A stretch of DNA of 37,021 bases from Candidatus Edwardsiibacteriota bacterium (GTDB lineage: Bacteria > Edwardsbacteria > AC1 > EtOH8): positions 1-37,021 of the forward strand of contig JALOPJ010000013.1 in NCBI GenBank assembly GCA_025453955.1, written 5' to 3'. This document shows, piece after piece, positions 1 through 9,292 of the stretch. The first letter of the stretch is position 1, and every line of letters begins with the position of its first letter. Made by a program: the position numbers and the translations under genes. The notes under the pieces were generated by a model. The model was not told the DNA's origin. It was given only the letters and a program-made list of their open reading frames with translations, and did not search any database.

Positions 1-1053
1 CCCGGCGGCCACCGATCCCATCCCGGCGCCGAAGGGATCGTGCTGGACGATGTAGAGCCAGCCCCGGAAGAACCCGCCCATTTTCGCGCTGGTGTAGCTT
101 TCCTCGGGCGAGACCATCAGATTGACGCGCTCCCTGAACACCTCGGGACCGAGCAGGTACGAGGCCAGCACGATGACGATCAGCAGCGCCCACAGCCGGC
201 GGTCGCGCATCGAGCCGAGGAACAGGACGCCGATGATGATCGAAAGCCACGATATCCGCAGCAGCGTGTACCCCACCGCCAGCAGGGTGACGGCCATGGC
301 CGCGGCCAGCACCGGCCGGTGTTTCCGATCGAGCGAGGTCCACAGCGCGATGATCAGGAAGACGTTGATCACGCCGTAGGGTCCGACGTTGGTCCAGTGC
401 AGGCGCAGCGCTCCGGAGGCGATCGGCGGATTGACGACCCGGTCGGCGCCGATGATCACCGGGAACAGGTCGTAGCTTCCGTAATACTGCAGGAACCCCC
501 ACAGCATCCGCAGGGTGCAGGCCGCCGCCAGCACGACCAGCAGCCGCTTCAGCCATGGTTCATCCAGATCGAACGATGCGGCGAAGACATACACCGGCAG
601 GAACATGAAGTACCATTTCCATCCGACCGCCGCCACCAGCGGCCCGCTGGACTTGACCGTGGCCATCGCCGCGGCCAGCAGGAGCAGGGCGATCGCCGCA
701 TTGATCCTGCCGCGCTCCACCAGCGGACTGACCGATACGATCCGCTTCACCACCCAGATGCCGCCGAACGCGAACAACAGCAGTTCCTTGGTCCCCCCCA
801 CCAGGGACTGCGGGAAGTATGCCAGCACGACGTCATGGAACGGCATGTACCCGACCAGCAGGGCCAGCCCCAGGCGCTCCTCCCTGAAGAAGACGATGAA
901 CAGCAGGAAGGCGAGCAGCAGGCCGACGGCGTACACCCGGTGGTTGAGGAACAGCCAGCCGGCCGTCAATCCCAGCACCAGCAGGCCGAAGACGACCAGG
1001 GACCGCCGCAGCGGGGTCTCGCTACCGGCCGGCCAGTTGCCGATAGAAGGCAT
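1..1053 (-). CDS. O-antigen polymerase/ligase-like multi-spanning membrane protein (partial, C-terminus beyond left edge)
   Basis: Own translation of the minus strand from ATG at 1053: MPSIGNWPAGSETPLRRSLVVFGLLVLGLTAGWLFLNHRVYAVGLLLAFLLFIVFF..., hydrophobic and open to the left edge. Not listed in the ORF track because no stop lies in the window. Overlaps the upstream GT stop by about 32 nt. Confidence 0.75.
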   Translation of the reverse strand, partial: MPSIGNWPAGSETPLRRSLVVFGLLVLGLTAGWLFLNHRVYAVGLLLAFLLFIVFFREERLGLALLVGYMPFHDVVLAYFPQSLVGGTKELLLFAFGGIWVVKRIVSVSPLVERGRINAAIALLLLAAAMATVKSSGPLVAAVGWKWYFMFLPVYVFAASFDLDEPWLKRLLVVLAAACTLRMLWGFLQYYGSYDLFPVIIGADRVVNPPIASGALRLHWTNVGPYGVINVFLIIALWTSLDRKHRPVLAAAMAVTLLAVGYTLLRISWLSIIIGVLFLGSMRDRRLWALLIVIVLASYLLGPEVFRERVNLMVSPEESYTSAKMGGFFRGWLYIVQHDPFGAGMGSVAAG

Positions 1054-2155
1054 GCGATCTCTCCGCCACCGCGTTCCAGCTGAACTGCCGCCGGGCGCGA
1101 GCCCGGCCCTCGGCGATCATCGACCGGCGCAGCGCGGCGCCGGCCATCACCCTGTCGATGGCCGCGGCCAGCGCGGCCGGGTCCCCCTCCGGCACCACCA
1201 GCCCGGCGTCACCGACGATGTTGGGGATCTCGCCGGACGCCGAGCCGATCACCGGGACGCCGCAGACCATCGCCTCCACCAGCACCAGTCCGAATTGCTC
1301 CTTCAGCTTCGGCATGGTGACCGAGGGAAGCACGAACAGGTCCATCGCGGACAGGTAGGCATGGACCAACCGGTGCTCCGGCAACGCTCCGGTGAAGAGC
1401 ACGCGGCCGTCAATGCCGAGTTCCCCGGCACGGCGCACCAATCCGGCGCGCGCCGGCCCCTCGCCCACGATCAGCAGCCGGTGCGGCCGGGCCACCCGGG
1501 CCGAGGCCTCGAGCAGATGGCGCAGTCCCTTCTGCTCGGTCAATCTGCCGGCGTACCCGATCGTGAAGCGATCCAGGCCCAACCGGGCCCGCAGCCTGGC
1601 CCGGTCGGCTGGGACCGCAGGCCGGATCGAGGGATCGTATCCCTGTCCCGCGACCACCGCCGGCCCCCGGTACCCCTTGGCCCGCAGCACGTCGATGCCG
1701 TCATGGTTGCCTGTCAGGATGCCGTCCGCGCCGCGCAGCACGGCCCGCTCGATGGCGGAAACCGGCCAGGGGAACCGCAGCACCAGGTTCTGCCAGGCCA
1801 GCAGCGCGTACTTCGCCCCCACCGCCCGGGCAAGCATCAGGCCCTGCAGCGCGGTCAGGCAGTACGGCTCGACCTCGAACTGCACGAGGTCCGGCCGGAA
1901 GTCGCGGAGATGCCGGTAGATCGCAGGATAGTAAAGATAGCTGATGTTCTTGACGTTGGGCGTGACCGGCACCGCATGGACGGCGAACCGGCCGGCGTTC
2001 CCCAGGTACGCCCGGTATCCCTGCCCCAAGTGGAGGGCCGGCCAGTACGCCGGCGCGATCAGCTGCAGCTCGAGATCGGGGTACACCGACAGCGCGACCA
2101 GTTTCTCCTGGTTGGTCGCGATCACCGCCGCGTGGCTGACGATGCTGATCCTCAT
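1022..2155 (-). CDS. Glycosyltransferase family 4 (GT-B fold)
   Basis: 377 aa; contains IGYAGRLTEQKGLRHLLEA and FGLVLVEAMVCGVPVIGSASGEIPNIV, typical of GT4 C-domains. Confidence 0.88.
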   Translation of the reverse strand: MRISIVSHAAVIATNQEKLVALSVYPDLELQLIAPAYWPALHLGQGYRAYLGNAGRFAVHAVPVTPNVKNISYLYYPAIYRHLRDFRPDLVQFEVEPYCLTALQGLMLARAVGAKYALLAWQNLVLRFPWPVSAIERAVLRGADGILTGNHDGIDVLRAKGYRGPAVVAGQGYDPSIRPAVPADRARLRARLGLDRFTIGYAGRLTEQKGLRHLLEASARVARPHRLLIVGEGPARAGLVRRAGELGIDGRVLFTGALPEHRLVHAYLSAMDLFVLPSVTMPKLKEQFGLVLVEAMVCGVPVIGSASGEIPNIVGDAGLVVPEGDPAALAAAIDRVMAGAALRRSMIAEGRARARRQFSWNAVAERSHAFYRQLAGR

Positions 2156-3303
2156 GGCCGGTCCCCGTAGATCCGCTCCGTGGCCGCGGCGATCGCGTCC
2201 CAGGAATACCGGGCGCTCAGGGCGGCCGCACCCCTCCCCAGACTCGCGCGCAGCGCGGCCGACCCGGCCAGCGCGGCGATCGCTGCGGCCATCGCCGCAG
2301 GATCACCGGGCGGCACCAGCAGGGCATTGCCGCCCGACCGGACCGCGTCTGGCTGGTCGGTCCCGCTGGTCGTGATCACCGGCAGCCCGAACGCGGCGAC
2401 CGTGGCGAAGCTGCTGCGGGCGTCGCTGACGCCTCCTCCGTAAACCTGGATCGCCGCATCGGCGACCGCCAAGTATTCGCGGGCCGTCTCTTCCGGCAGG
2501 TATCCGGTCAGGCGCACGGTCCGTTCCAGCCCCATTCCCCGGAGCTGTCGCGCCACCCAGTCGCGGGTTTGGGTCCCGGCGCCCCGGCCGCCGCCGCCGA
2601 TCAACAACAGCTTCACGTTGCCACGCGCGGTCAGGGCCTGCTTGAATCCCTCGAGCAACGAACGGTAGTCATGGTCTGGATGGATCACCCCGAATGTGAC
2701 GAACATCATGTCGTGGGGGCCCACGCCAATCCTCCTCCGGAACTCCGCGCGCCGCCCCCCGTTCCGCCGCCTGGGCAGTATCCCGGGACCGACCGGGACC
2801 ACTGCCGCATGCTTGTCCACGCCTGTCAGGCGGGCGATCTGGCCGGCCTGCCCGTTGGTGGTCGTGATGACCGTGTCGCTGCCACCGGCCAACAGGCCGA
2901 ACAGCCGGTCCCGCCAGCGTCCCGCCCTCGGGAACCAGTACGGCCCCTTGGGCGTATGGACGGTGGTCACCATCCTGGCCTGCGGCAGCGCCGTCCGGCA
3001 CGCCGCCGGCAGCAGGCAGATGGACGCTTTCTCGTCGAATGCGATGGTGCCGTATTGCAGATGGACGACGTCCGGGCCGAACGACCGCAGTCGGGAGAGC
3101 AGCGTCAGCACGCCCAACGGGCCCCATTGCGCGGCCACGCCCAGCACCGGCGGACCATCACCGGCGAGGATGCGGTGATCGCGCCGGGTCAGCACGGCGA
3201 TCTCGTGGCCGCGCGCCCGGATGGCGGATGCCAGGTTGCGGGTATAGTCGCCGACCCCGCAGTCCATGCCGGGATAGCTCCCGGACACCATGGCGATCCT
3301 CAT
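2152..3303 (-). CDS. Glycosyltransferase family 4
   Basis: Start set at internal Met (MRIAMVSGSYPGMDCGVGDYTRNLA), giving an ATGA overlap with the upstream deacetylase. Has a GT4-like C-domain (FGLPVITTSGTDQPDAV). Confidence 0.85.
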   Translation of the reverse strand: MRIAMVSGSYPGMDCGVGDYTRNLASAIRARGHEIAVLTRRDHRILAGDGPPVLGVAAQWGPLGVLTLLSRLRSFGPDVVHLQYGTIAFDEKASICLLPAACRTALPQARMVTTVHTPKGPYWFPRAGRWRDRLFGLLAGGSDTVITTTNGQAGQIARLTGVDKHAAVVPVGPGILPRRRNGGRRAEFRRRIGVGPHDMMFVTFGVIHPDHDYRSLLEGFKQALTARGNVKLLLIGGGGRGAGTQTRDWVARQLRGMGLERTVRLTGYLPEETAREYLAVADAAIQVYGGGVSDARSSFATVAAFGLPVITTSGTDQPDAVRSGGNALLVPPGDPAAMAAAIAALAGSAALRASLGRGAAALSARYSWDAIAAATERIYGDRP

Positions 3304-3998
3304 CCCCGCAGCTCCCGGCACAGCAACCGCAGGCGGAACCGCCACAGCGGTTCGCCACGGGTGATCGTCATCCTGGGAAGATCGTAGCGGTCTGGATTAC
3401 GGGTCCACGACACGCCGAACCCCAGTTGGTATCCCTCCTGCTGCACCAGCTGCCGGACCACCGGCGAGCTGAAGCCGTAGGGATAGGCGATGCTCGGCAC
3501 CTGCGGCGCCAGTTTGGACATCAAGGATTCTTTCGCGTTCCTGAGATCGAGCGCCGCCTGCTCCGGGGTCAGTGCTCGCAGGTCGACATGCCGTTGCCCG
3601 TGGCTCCCGAATTCCGCGCCTTGGGACGCCATGTCGGCCGCCTGGTCCCAGCTGATCATCGGCAACGATAGGTGCCGGTTGTAATCCGATACCCCGCCGA
3701 CCCAGGCGGTGGCAAGGAAGAATACCGCGCTGAAGCCGTGCTCGCGCAATGTCGGCCAGGCGATGTCATGGTTGTCGCGGTACCCGTCATCGAACGTGAT
3801 CAGCAGTTCCCGCCGTCCGAACCCGGCGCCTTCGGCCAACCGGTCCCGCAGCTGCCGCAGCCCGATGGTCCGGTATCCGAGCCGGCGCAACAGGTCCAGC
3901 TGCCGCTCGAACTGGTCCAGTGAGATGCGGGTGGGCTCCCCGCGGTCGTCGGCATCGGCGGCGATGCTGTGATAGAGCAGGATCACCGGGAGCTTCAT
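3300..3998 (-). CDS. Polysaccharide deacetylase (NodB/CE4-like)
   Basis: MKLPVILLYHSI...LLITFDDGYRDNHDIAWPTLREHGFSAVFFLATAWVG...EFGSHGQRHVDL, with CE4 motifs TFDDG and SHGxxH. Confidence 0.88.
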   Translation of the reverse strand: MKLPVILLYHSIAADADDRGEPTRISLDQFERQLDLLRRLGYRTIGLRQLRDRLAEGAGFGRRELLITFDDGYRDNHDIAWPTLREHGFSAVFFLATAWVGGVSDYNRHLSLPMISWDQAADMASQGAEFGSHGQRHVDLRALTPEQAALDLRNAKESLMSKLAPQVPSIAYPYGFSSPVVRQLVQQEGYQLGFGVSWTRNPDRYDLPRMTITRGEPLWRFRLRLLCRELRG

Positions 3999-5047
3999 GC
4001 CGCCGACCCCTGGAGCGCTTTCCGGTACACCTCGCAGTACTGCTCGGCGATCCTGCCCCACGTGTGCCGCTCCGCGGTCAGCCGGGCCGCTGTGCCGATG
4101 CCGCGCCGCAGCTCCGGGTCCATCGACAACTTCAGCATCAATCCGGCGATGGTTTCCTCATCGCGCGGGATCAGATACCCGTTGCTGCCCGTCGTGATCA
4201 CATCCTCCGAACCGCCGGCCGCCGTCGCCAGCGCGGGCAGGCCGGCCGCCATCGCCTCCAGCAGCGTCAGCGGCATGCCGTCGTAATACGAGCAGTTGAG
4301 GAATCCGTCGACCAGTTGGTACAGCTGGGCCAGCTCGTCGTCGGCGAGGCTCCCGGTGCCGCTCACTCCGTCCGGCCAGCGGCGCTGTTCGGCGGTGACC
4401 ACCAGCAGCCGGCCGCGGGGGAACTTCGCACGGAACCTCAGGAACGATCGTTCCGCCAGCCGGTAGTTCTTGATCGGGTCCTCGGTGCGGCCGATGAACA
4501 GCCAGTGGATCGTCCCGGGATCGAGCAGCAACCGCTGCCGCACCCGGGCGGCGGCGACCCGGTCGGGACGGGCGGGCGCACAACCGTTGGGGACGACCGT
4601 GATCCGCCGCCGGTCGACCCCGTACCAGCGGTGGGCGCTTTCGCGGGCGAACCGGCTGACCGCGGTGACCTGCGCCGCCCGCCGGCCGCTGGCAAATTCC
4701 CTGGCGATACCGGCGCGGAACCACCGCGCGCGCAGATTGGCGAAGGTCGGCGGGAACGACAGCCCCAGGCTGATGATCGTGCCCAGATACGTGTGGACCG
4801 TGCCGGGCGTCCGCCGCCGGAACAATTCCGGCAGGCCGAAGGAACCGAACGTATGGACCACGTCCTGCTGGCCGGGATCGAGCCGTTCCACCGGGATGAA
4901 CGCCACGGGTCCGCGCCGGCCGCCGGCCGCGCCGCAGATCGCCACCTGATGGCCCAGACCCGACAAGGCCTGCGACAGGAAGCCGATCAGACGGGGGATC
5001 CCGCTGACCTCGTTCAGGTCGAGCGCGCCCGCCAGCGCGATCCTCAT
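3995..5047 (-). CDS. Glycosyltransferase family 4
   Basis: 350 aa; IHWLFIGRTEDPIKNYRLAERSF...DGMPLTLLEAMAAGLPALATAAGGSEDVI. Confidence 0.87.
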   Translation of the reverse strand: MRIALAGALDLNEVSGIPRLIGFLSQALSGLGHQVAICGAAGGRRGPVAFIPVERLDPGQQDVVHTFGSFGLPELFRRRTPGTVHTYLGTIISLGLSFPPTFANLRARWFRAGIAREFASGRRAAQVTAVSRFARESAHRWYGVDRRRITVVPNGCAPARPDRVAAARVRQRLLLDPGTIHWLFIGRTEDPIKNYRLAERSFLRFRAKFPRGRLLVVTAEQRRWPDGVSGTGSLADDELAQLYQLVDGFLNCSYYDGMPLTLLEAMAAGLPALATAAGGSEDVITTGSNGYLIPRDEETIAGLMLKLSMDPELRRGIGTAARLTAERHTWGRIAEQYCEVYRKALQGSAA

Positions 5048-5746
5048 CTAGGGCCTGACCCGGCGGTGCTGCACGTCGTCGACCGCCTTCTGGAAGTCCT
5101 CCAGATGGCCGATGTCCATCCAGTACTCCCGGATCTGATGCGTGCCGACGCGCCGACCCCGGGCGATCGCCTTGGTGATCAGCTGCGGCATGTCGTACCG
5201 GCCGGAGGCCGGGATCAGCCCGATGACGTCGGGGCGGATGAGGTAGACCCCGGCGCTGATCAGCGACCGGACGCGGGGTTTTTCCGTGATCGCCCGGACC
5301 TCCCCGTCGCGGCATTCCAACACGCCGTACGGTATCTCGGTCTCCAGCATCCGGGCCCCCACCGTGATGTCCGCGCCGGCCGCGCGGTGGGCGCGCAGCA
5401 TCGAGCGGAAATCGAGCTCGGTCAGCACATCGCCGTTCATCACCAGGAAATCGCCGCGTAGCCGCCGGCGCAGCTGGCGGAGGACACCGGCCGTCCCCAG
5501 GGGCTTGCTCTCCCGGGCATACCCGATGCGGACCCCCCATTTTTTCCCGTCGCCGAAATAGGTCTCGATCAGCTCGGAGCGGTACCCGGTGGCGATGATG
5601 ACATCGCCGATCCCGGAGCGCTTGAGGCGCTGCAGGATCAGCTCCAGGATCGGTTTCTCGCCGATCGGCAGCAGCGGCTTGGGGATGGCGTAGGTCAGCG
5701 GCCGCAGACGCGTCCCCATGCCGCCGGCCATGATCACAGCCTGCAT
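5048..5746 (-). CDS. Sugar-1-phosphate nucleotidyltransferase
   Basis: MQAVIMAGGMGTRLRPLTYAIPKPLLPIGEKPILELIL: NTP_transferase signature GGxGTRLRPLT...PKPLLPI. Confidence 0.93.
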   Translation of the reverse strand: MQAVIMAGGMGTRLRPLTYAIPKPLLPIGEKPILELILQRLKRSGIGDVIIATGYRSELIETYFGDGKKWGVRIGYARESKPLGTAGVLRQLRRRLRGDFLVMNGDVLTELDFRSMLRAHRAAGADITVGARMLETEIPYGVLECRDGEVRAITEKPRVRSLISAGVYLIRPDVIGLIPASGRYDMPQLITKAIARGRRVGTHQIREYWMDIGHLEDFQKAVDDVQHRRVRP

Positions 5747-5756
5747 GGGCCCGGCC

Positions 5757-6749
5757 TCATATCGTGTACTCGTCGGCCCGGAACTGGTCCAGGTTCTCCC
5801 GGATCCAGTCCACGGTCTGTTCCAGCCCCTGGTCGAATCCGCACCGCGGTTTCCAGCCCAGCAGCCGCGCCGCCTTGCGGTTGTCCGCCAGCAGCCGCAG
5901 CACCTCGCTGGCGCCGGGCCGGATCCGCTGCCGGTCGGTGACGATCCTCGTCTTCCGCCCGGACAGCCGGATGATCCGCCGCGCGGTCTCGCCGATGGTG
6001 TGGTACTGCCCGGTGCCGAGGTTGATGACCTCGCCGCACACCGTGTCCGGCGCCTCGGCCGCCGCGATGAACCCGGCCGACGTGTCCTTGACGTACGTGA
6101 AGTCCCTTTTGGGCGCCAGGCTGCCCAGCCGCACCGTATCGCGGGTCAGCGCCTGCACGGCGATGGTCGGGATCACCGCCCGGGCCGACTGCCGCGGACC
6201 GAACGTATTGAACGGCCGGACCGTCACCAGCGGCAGGCCGAACGAGGCGTGGAAGCTCTCGGCCAGCTTGTCGGCGCCGATCTTCGAGGCCGAGTACGGG
6301 GACTGCCCCTTGAGCGGGTGGCGCTCGTCGATCGGCACGTACTGCCCCGTCCCGTAGACCTCGCTGGTCGACGTGTGGACCAGCCGCGTCACCCCGGTCT
6401 CGCGCGCCGCCATCAGGACGTTGAGGGTCCCCATCACGTTGACCTCGGCCGTCTCCACCGGATGGCGGTAGGAATAGGGGATGGCGATCAGCGCCCCCAG
6501 GTGGAACACGTACCGGCAGCCGGTCATCGCCGCCCGGACCGCATGGAAATCCCGCAGGTCGCCGCGGTAGACGTCGACCGTCCCCAGCAGCTCCGGCGGC
6601 AGACAGCGCAGGTTGCCGATGGCGCCGCCGCCGGTGTAGCGCACGAAGGCCCGCACCCGGGCGCCCCGCGCGGCCAGGTCCTCGCACAGGTGGCTGCCGA
6701 TGAACCCGGCCGCGCCGGTCACCAGCACCGTCTTGTTGTTCCAGTTCAT
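5757..6749 (-). CDS. NAD-dependent epimerase/dehydratase (extended SDR, LegB/GDP-sugar 4,6-dehydratase-like)
   Basis: MNWNNKTVLVTGAAGFIGSHL (Rossmann), TSTSEVYGT, YSASKIGADKL (YxxxK). Confidence 0.87.
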   Translation of the reverse strand: MNWNNKTVLVTGAAGFIGSHLCEDLAARGARVRAFVRYTGGGAIGNLRCLPPELLGTVDVYRGDLRDFHAVRAAMTGCRYVFHLGALIAIPYSYRHPVETAEVNVMGTLNVLMAARETGVTRLVHTSTSEVYGTGQYVPIDERHPLKGQSPYSASKIGADKLAESFHASFGLPLVTVRPFNTFGPRQSARAVIPTIAVQALTRDTVRLGSLAPKRDFTYVKDTSAGFIAAAEAPDTVCGEVINLGTGQYHTIGETARRIIRLSGRKTRIVTDRQRIRPGASEVLRLLADNRKAARLLGWKPRCGFDQGLEQTVDWIRENLDQFRADEYTI

Positions 6750-6787
6750 CGCTCCCTCGCTCTGATGCCGCATCGCCTGGCCGCCGG

Positions 6788-7726
6788 CTACCCGCGGTAG
6801 CGGCGCCGCCAGTAGTTGAGAATGTCCGCCAGCGTCTGTTCCATCGCGATCTCCTTCTTCCAGCCGGTCAGCGCGTTGAACCGGGCCGGCGACCCGACGC
6901 TCACCGGCACGTCGCCGGTCTGGAACCGGGCGGGGTCCACCTCGACCGCGATCCGCCGGTCGGTCATCGCCAGCAGTTGGTCCAGCACGAACTGCCCCGA
7001 GTAGCCCTGCCCCCCGGCGATGTTGTAGATGCCGCCCTTGAGCCCCCGCTCGGCCGCCGCCAGGTAGCCCCGCACCACGTCGCGCACGTCGATGATGTCG
7101 CGCACCGAGCCCAGATTGCCGACCCTGATCACCGGCGGTTGCGAACCGTTCTCGATCAATGCGATCTGCGAGGCGAAGGCCGAGGCCATCGACACCGGCT
7201 TGTTCTGCCCCGGCCCGATGTGGTTGAACGGCCGCAGCCGCACGATGTCCATGTCGTGCAGCAGGTGGTACATCTGGGCGGTGTAGTCCTGGCTGACCTT
7301 CGAGAGGCCGTACACCGTCAGCGGCTTGAGCGGCGCGGTCTCGGCGATCGGCACCTCGTCGGGCCGCACCAGGCCGTACTCGGCGCTGGAACAGATGACG
7401 ATGAATCGGCTGCCGGGAAAATGATGCCGGCCGGCCTCCAGCAGATTGATGGTCCCGAGGACGTTGGTCCTGAAGAAATCCTCGGCGCTCTGGTGCGGCA
7501 GTGCGACGGTCAGCCCGGCCAGGTGGAAGACGTCGTCGAACGACCTTCCCCGCAGGGCCCCATCGACTTGGTCCCGTTCGCAGATGTCGCAGACCAGCGT
7601 CTCCGTCGCGCTGCCGGGATCGGCCGCGGCGTCGAGGCCGGTGACGCCCCAGCCCCGCGCCGCCAGCAGTTCGGCCAGGTGCCGGCCCGCGAACCCGCTG
7701 CTGCCGGTGATCAGCGCCTTCCTCAT
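6788..7726 (-). CDS. NAD-dependent epimerase/dehydratase (GDP-6-deoxy-4-keto-mannose reductase/RMD-like SDR)
   Basis: MRKALITGSSGFAGRHLAELLAARGW...YGLSKVSQDY...RPFNHIGPGQ. Confidence 0.86.
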   Translation of the reverse strand: MRKALITGSSGFAGRHLAELLAARGWGVTGLDAAADPGSATETLVCDICERDQVDGALRGRSFDDVFHLAGLTVALPHQSAEDFFRTNVLGTINLLEAGRHHFPGSRFIVICSSAEYGLVRPDEVPIAETAPLKPLTVYGLSKVSQDYTAQMYHLLHDMDIVRLRPFNHIGPGQNKPVSMASAFASQIALIENGSQPPVIRVGNLGSVRDIIDVRDVVRGYLAAAERGLKGGIYNIAGGQGYSGQFVLDQLLAMTDRRIAVEVDPARFQTGDVPVSVGSPARFNALTGWKKEIAMEQTLADILNYWRRRYRG

Positions 7727-7727
7727 C

Positions 7728-8621
7728 TCAATCCCTCCACTCCCCGGGCGCGCGCGCGAGCCCGCGCCACAGGCCGAGCAGCCCCGCGGCCAGCAGCGAC
7801 CCTTCGCGCTCGCCCTTGGCCCATCCCGCCGCCTCCCGCAGCCGGGCCGCGATGAACCGCGTCCGGTGTTGCCGCCCGAGATGCTTGGCGCACAGCAGCA
7901 CGTAGTTATGGAACCGCCAGTAGACCATCCGGCGCAGCGTGGTCCGGTTCCCGCCGCCGCCTGCCAGCCGGTGCTCGGCGCTGGCGGCGGGATCGAAGAC
8001 GATCCGGTACCCGGCCCGGCCGATGGCGAGGCCGAGGTCCGTCTCTTCGAACATGCCGCTGGCGACGAATCGCTCGTCGAAGCCGCCGGCCGCTGCGAAG
8101 GCCGCGCGGCGGAAGGAGAAATTGCAGCCGTAGGCGTGGTCGACGAATGTCCTTCGCTCAGCGTTGAAGTTGGTCGCCATGTTGCCGGTGCGGCGATCGA
8201 ACGTGCCGATCGGATGATGCGGGCCCACCAGGATGTCGTACGGGGTCGTCACCCGCCCCGCCACCGCCCCCACGGCCGGGTCCGCATAATTCGCCAGATG
8301 CGCCGCCACCAGCGCCGGGCAGGCGATGATGTCGTCGTCGATCGACAGGATGATCTCCCCCCTTGCCAGCGCCACGCCGTAGTTGCGGGCCCGCGGCGAG
8401 CCGCATCTGGGTATATGGCAATACCTGACCCTGGGCCAGGCGGCTGCGCGCCGTGATAGCTGGTCCCCGATCGGCCGGTCGCTCTGGTCGATGACCACGA
8501 TCTCGAACCGCCGGCAGGTTTGCGCCAGCAGGGACCCCAATGCCGCGCCCGCGGTGCCCGGCCTGTTCAGCGTCGGCATCACGACCGAGAGCGTCGGCAA
8601 GGGGCGCTGTCGCACGATCAT
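7728..8621 (-). CDS. Glycosyltransferase family 2
   Basis: MIVRQRPLPTLSVVMPTLNRPGTAGAALGSLLAQTCRRFEIVVIDQSD...SIDDDIIACP. Start at 8621 gives an ATGA overlap with the upstream methyltransferase. Confidence 0.88.
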   Translation of the reverse strand: MIVRQRPLPTLSVVMPTLNRPGTAGAALGSLLAQTCRRFEIVVIDQSDRPIGDQLSRRAAAWPRVRYCHIPRCGSPRARNYGVALARGEIILSIDDDIIACPALVAAHLANYADPAVGAVAGRVTTPYDILVGPHHPIGTFDRRTGNMATNFNAERRTFVDHAYGCNFSFRRAAFAAAGGFDERFVASGMFEETDLGLAIGRAGYRIVFDPAASAEHRLAGGGGNRTTLRRMVYWRFHNYVLLCAKHLGRQHRTRFIAARLREAAGWAKGEREGSLLAAGLLGLWRGLARAPGEWRD

Positions 8622-9292
8622 CGCGCTACCCGGGCGGAAAAGATGTGCTGCGATGCGAACACCCCGGGGTGTCTGCGGCGCCATCGGCGGAACAGCGGCA
8701 GCCACGCCAACCTGCTGCCGGTGGCATCGATGAACACCGGTTCCACCAGCGTGACCGTGAACCCCGCACGCTCCAGCAGCGACCGGCCGGAATCCCGGGT
8801 GAAGAACCGCAGATGGTTGCGGTCAAGGATTCCCCAGTCGGCATACTCCCACCTGCCCCGGAAGAACAGGTCGCGCCGCACCTCCCAGTAGGCGACGTTG
8901 GGCAGTGACACGATCAGCGTCCCCGCGTCCGTCAGCGCCCGCCGGATCCTGTCCAGGGCGACCTCCGGCCGCCGCAGGTGTTCCAGCACGTCGGCCGCGA
9001 TCACGGCGTCAAACTTGCGGGGCAGTCTCTCCCAGACGCCGGCGTCCTCCGCGTCGCCCTCCAACATCAGATCGTAATGCGCACCGGCTTCACGCGCCAG
9101 CCGGCCGTCGAGTTCGATGCCGGCGAGGTAGCTGGCGCCATGGCGCCGCCGCAGGTGTTCGCCGATGTACCCGTTGGCGCACCCGACATCCAGCACCGCA
9201 GCGGCGCCGGCCGCCAAGTCGGCGATCCGCAGCCGGGAGCCTGCGGCGCGTTCGTCCATCGTTCCCCGGTAATCCGTCGTCGCGGTGGTCAT
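8618..9292 (-). CDS. Class I SAM-dependent methyltransferase
   Basis: MTTATTDYRGTMDERAAG...AAVLDVGCANGYIGEHLRRRHG...FDAVIAADVLEHLRRPEVAL. Only this C-terminal part of the 1030-aa ORF 8618..11710 is coding. Confidence 0.88.
   Translation of the reverse strand: MTTATTDYRGTMDERAAGSRLRIADLAAGAAAVLDVGCANGYIGEHLRRRHGASYLAGIELDGRLAREAGAHYDLMLEGDAEDAGVWERLPRKFDAVIAADVLEHLRRPEVALDRIRRALTDAGTLIVSLPNVAYWEVRRDLFFRGRWEYADWGILDRNHLRFFTRDSGRSLLERAGFTVTLVEPVFIDATGSRLAWLPLFRRWRRRHPGVFASQHIFSARVAR

Noticed and set aside
40-5461. Long plus-strand ORFs (e.g. 40..1083, 515..2170, 3920..5461)
   Set aside because: Antisense to convincing minus-strand genes; low-complexity Arg/Pro/Gln/His-rich translations typical of the reverse frame of high-GC coding DNA.
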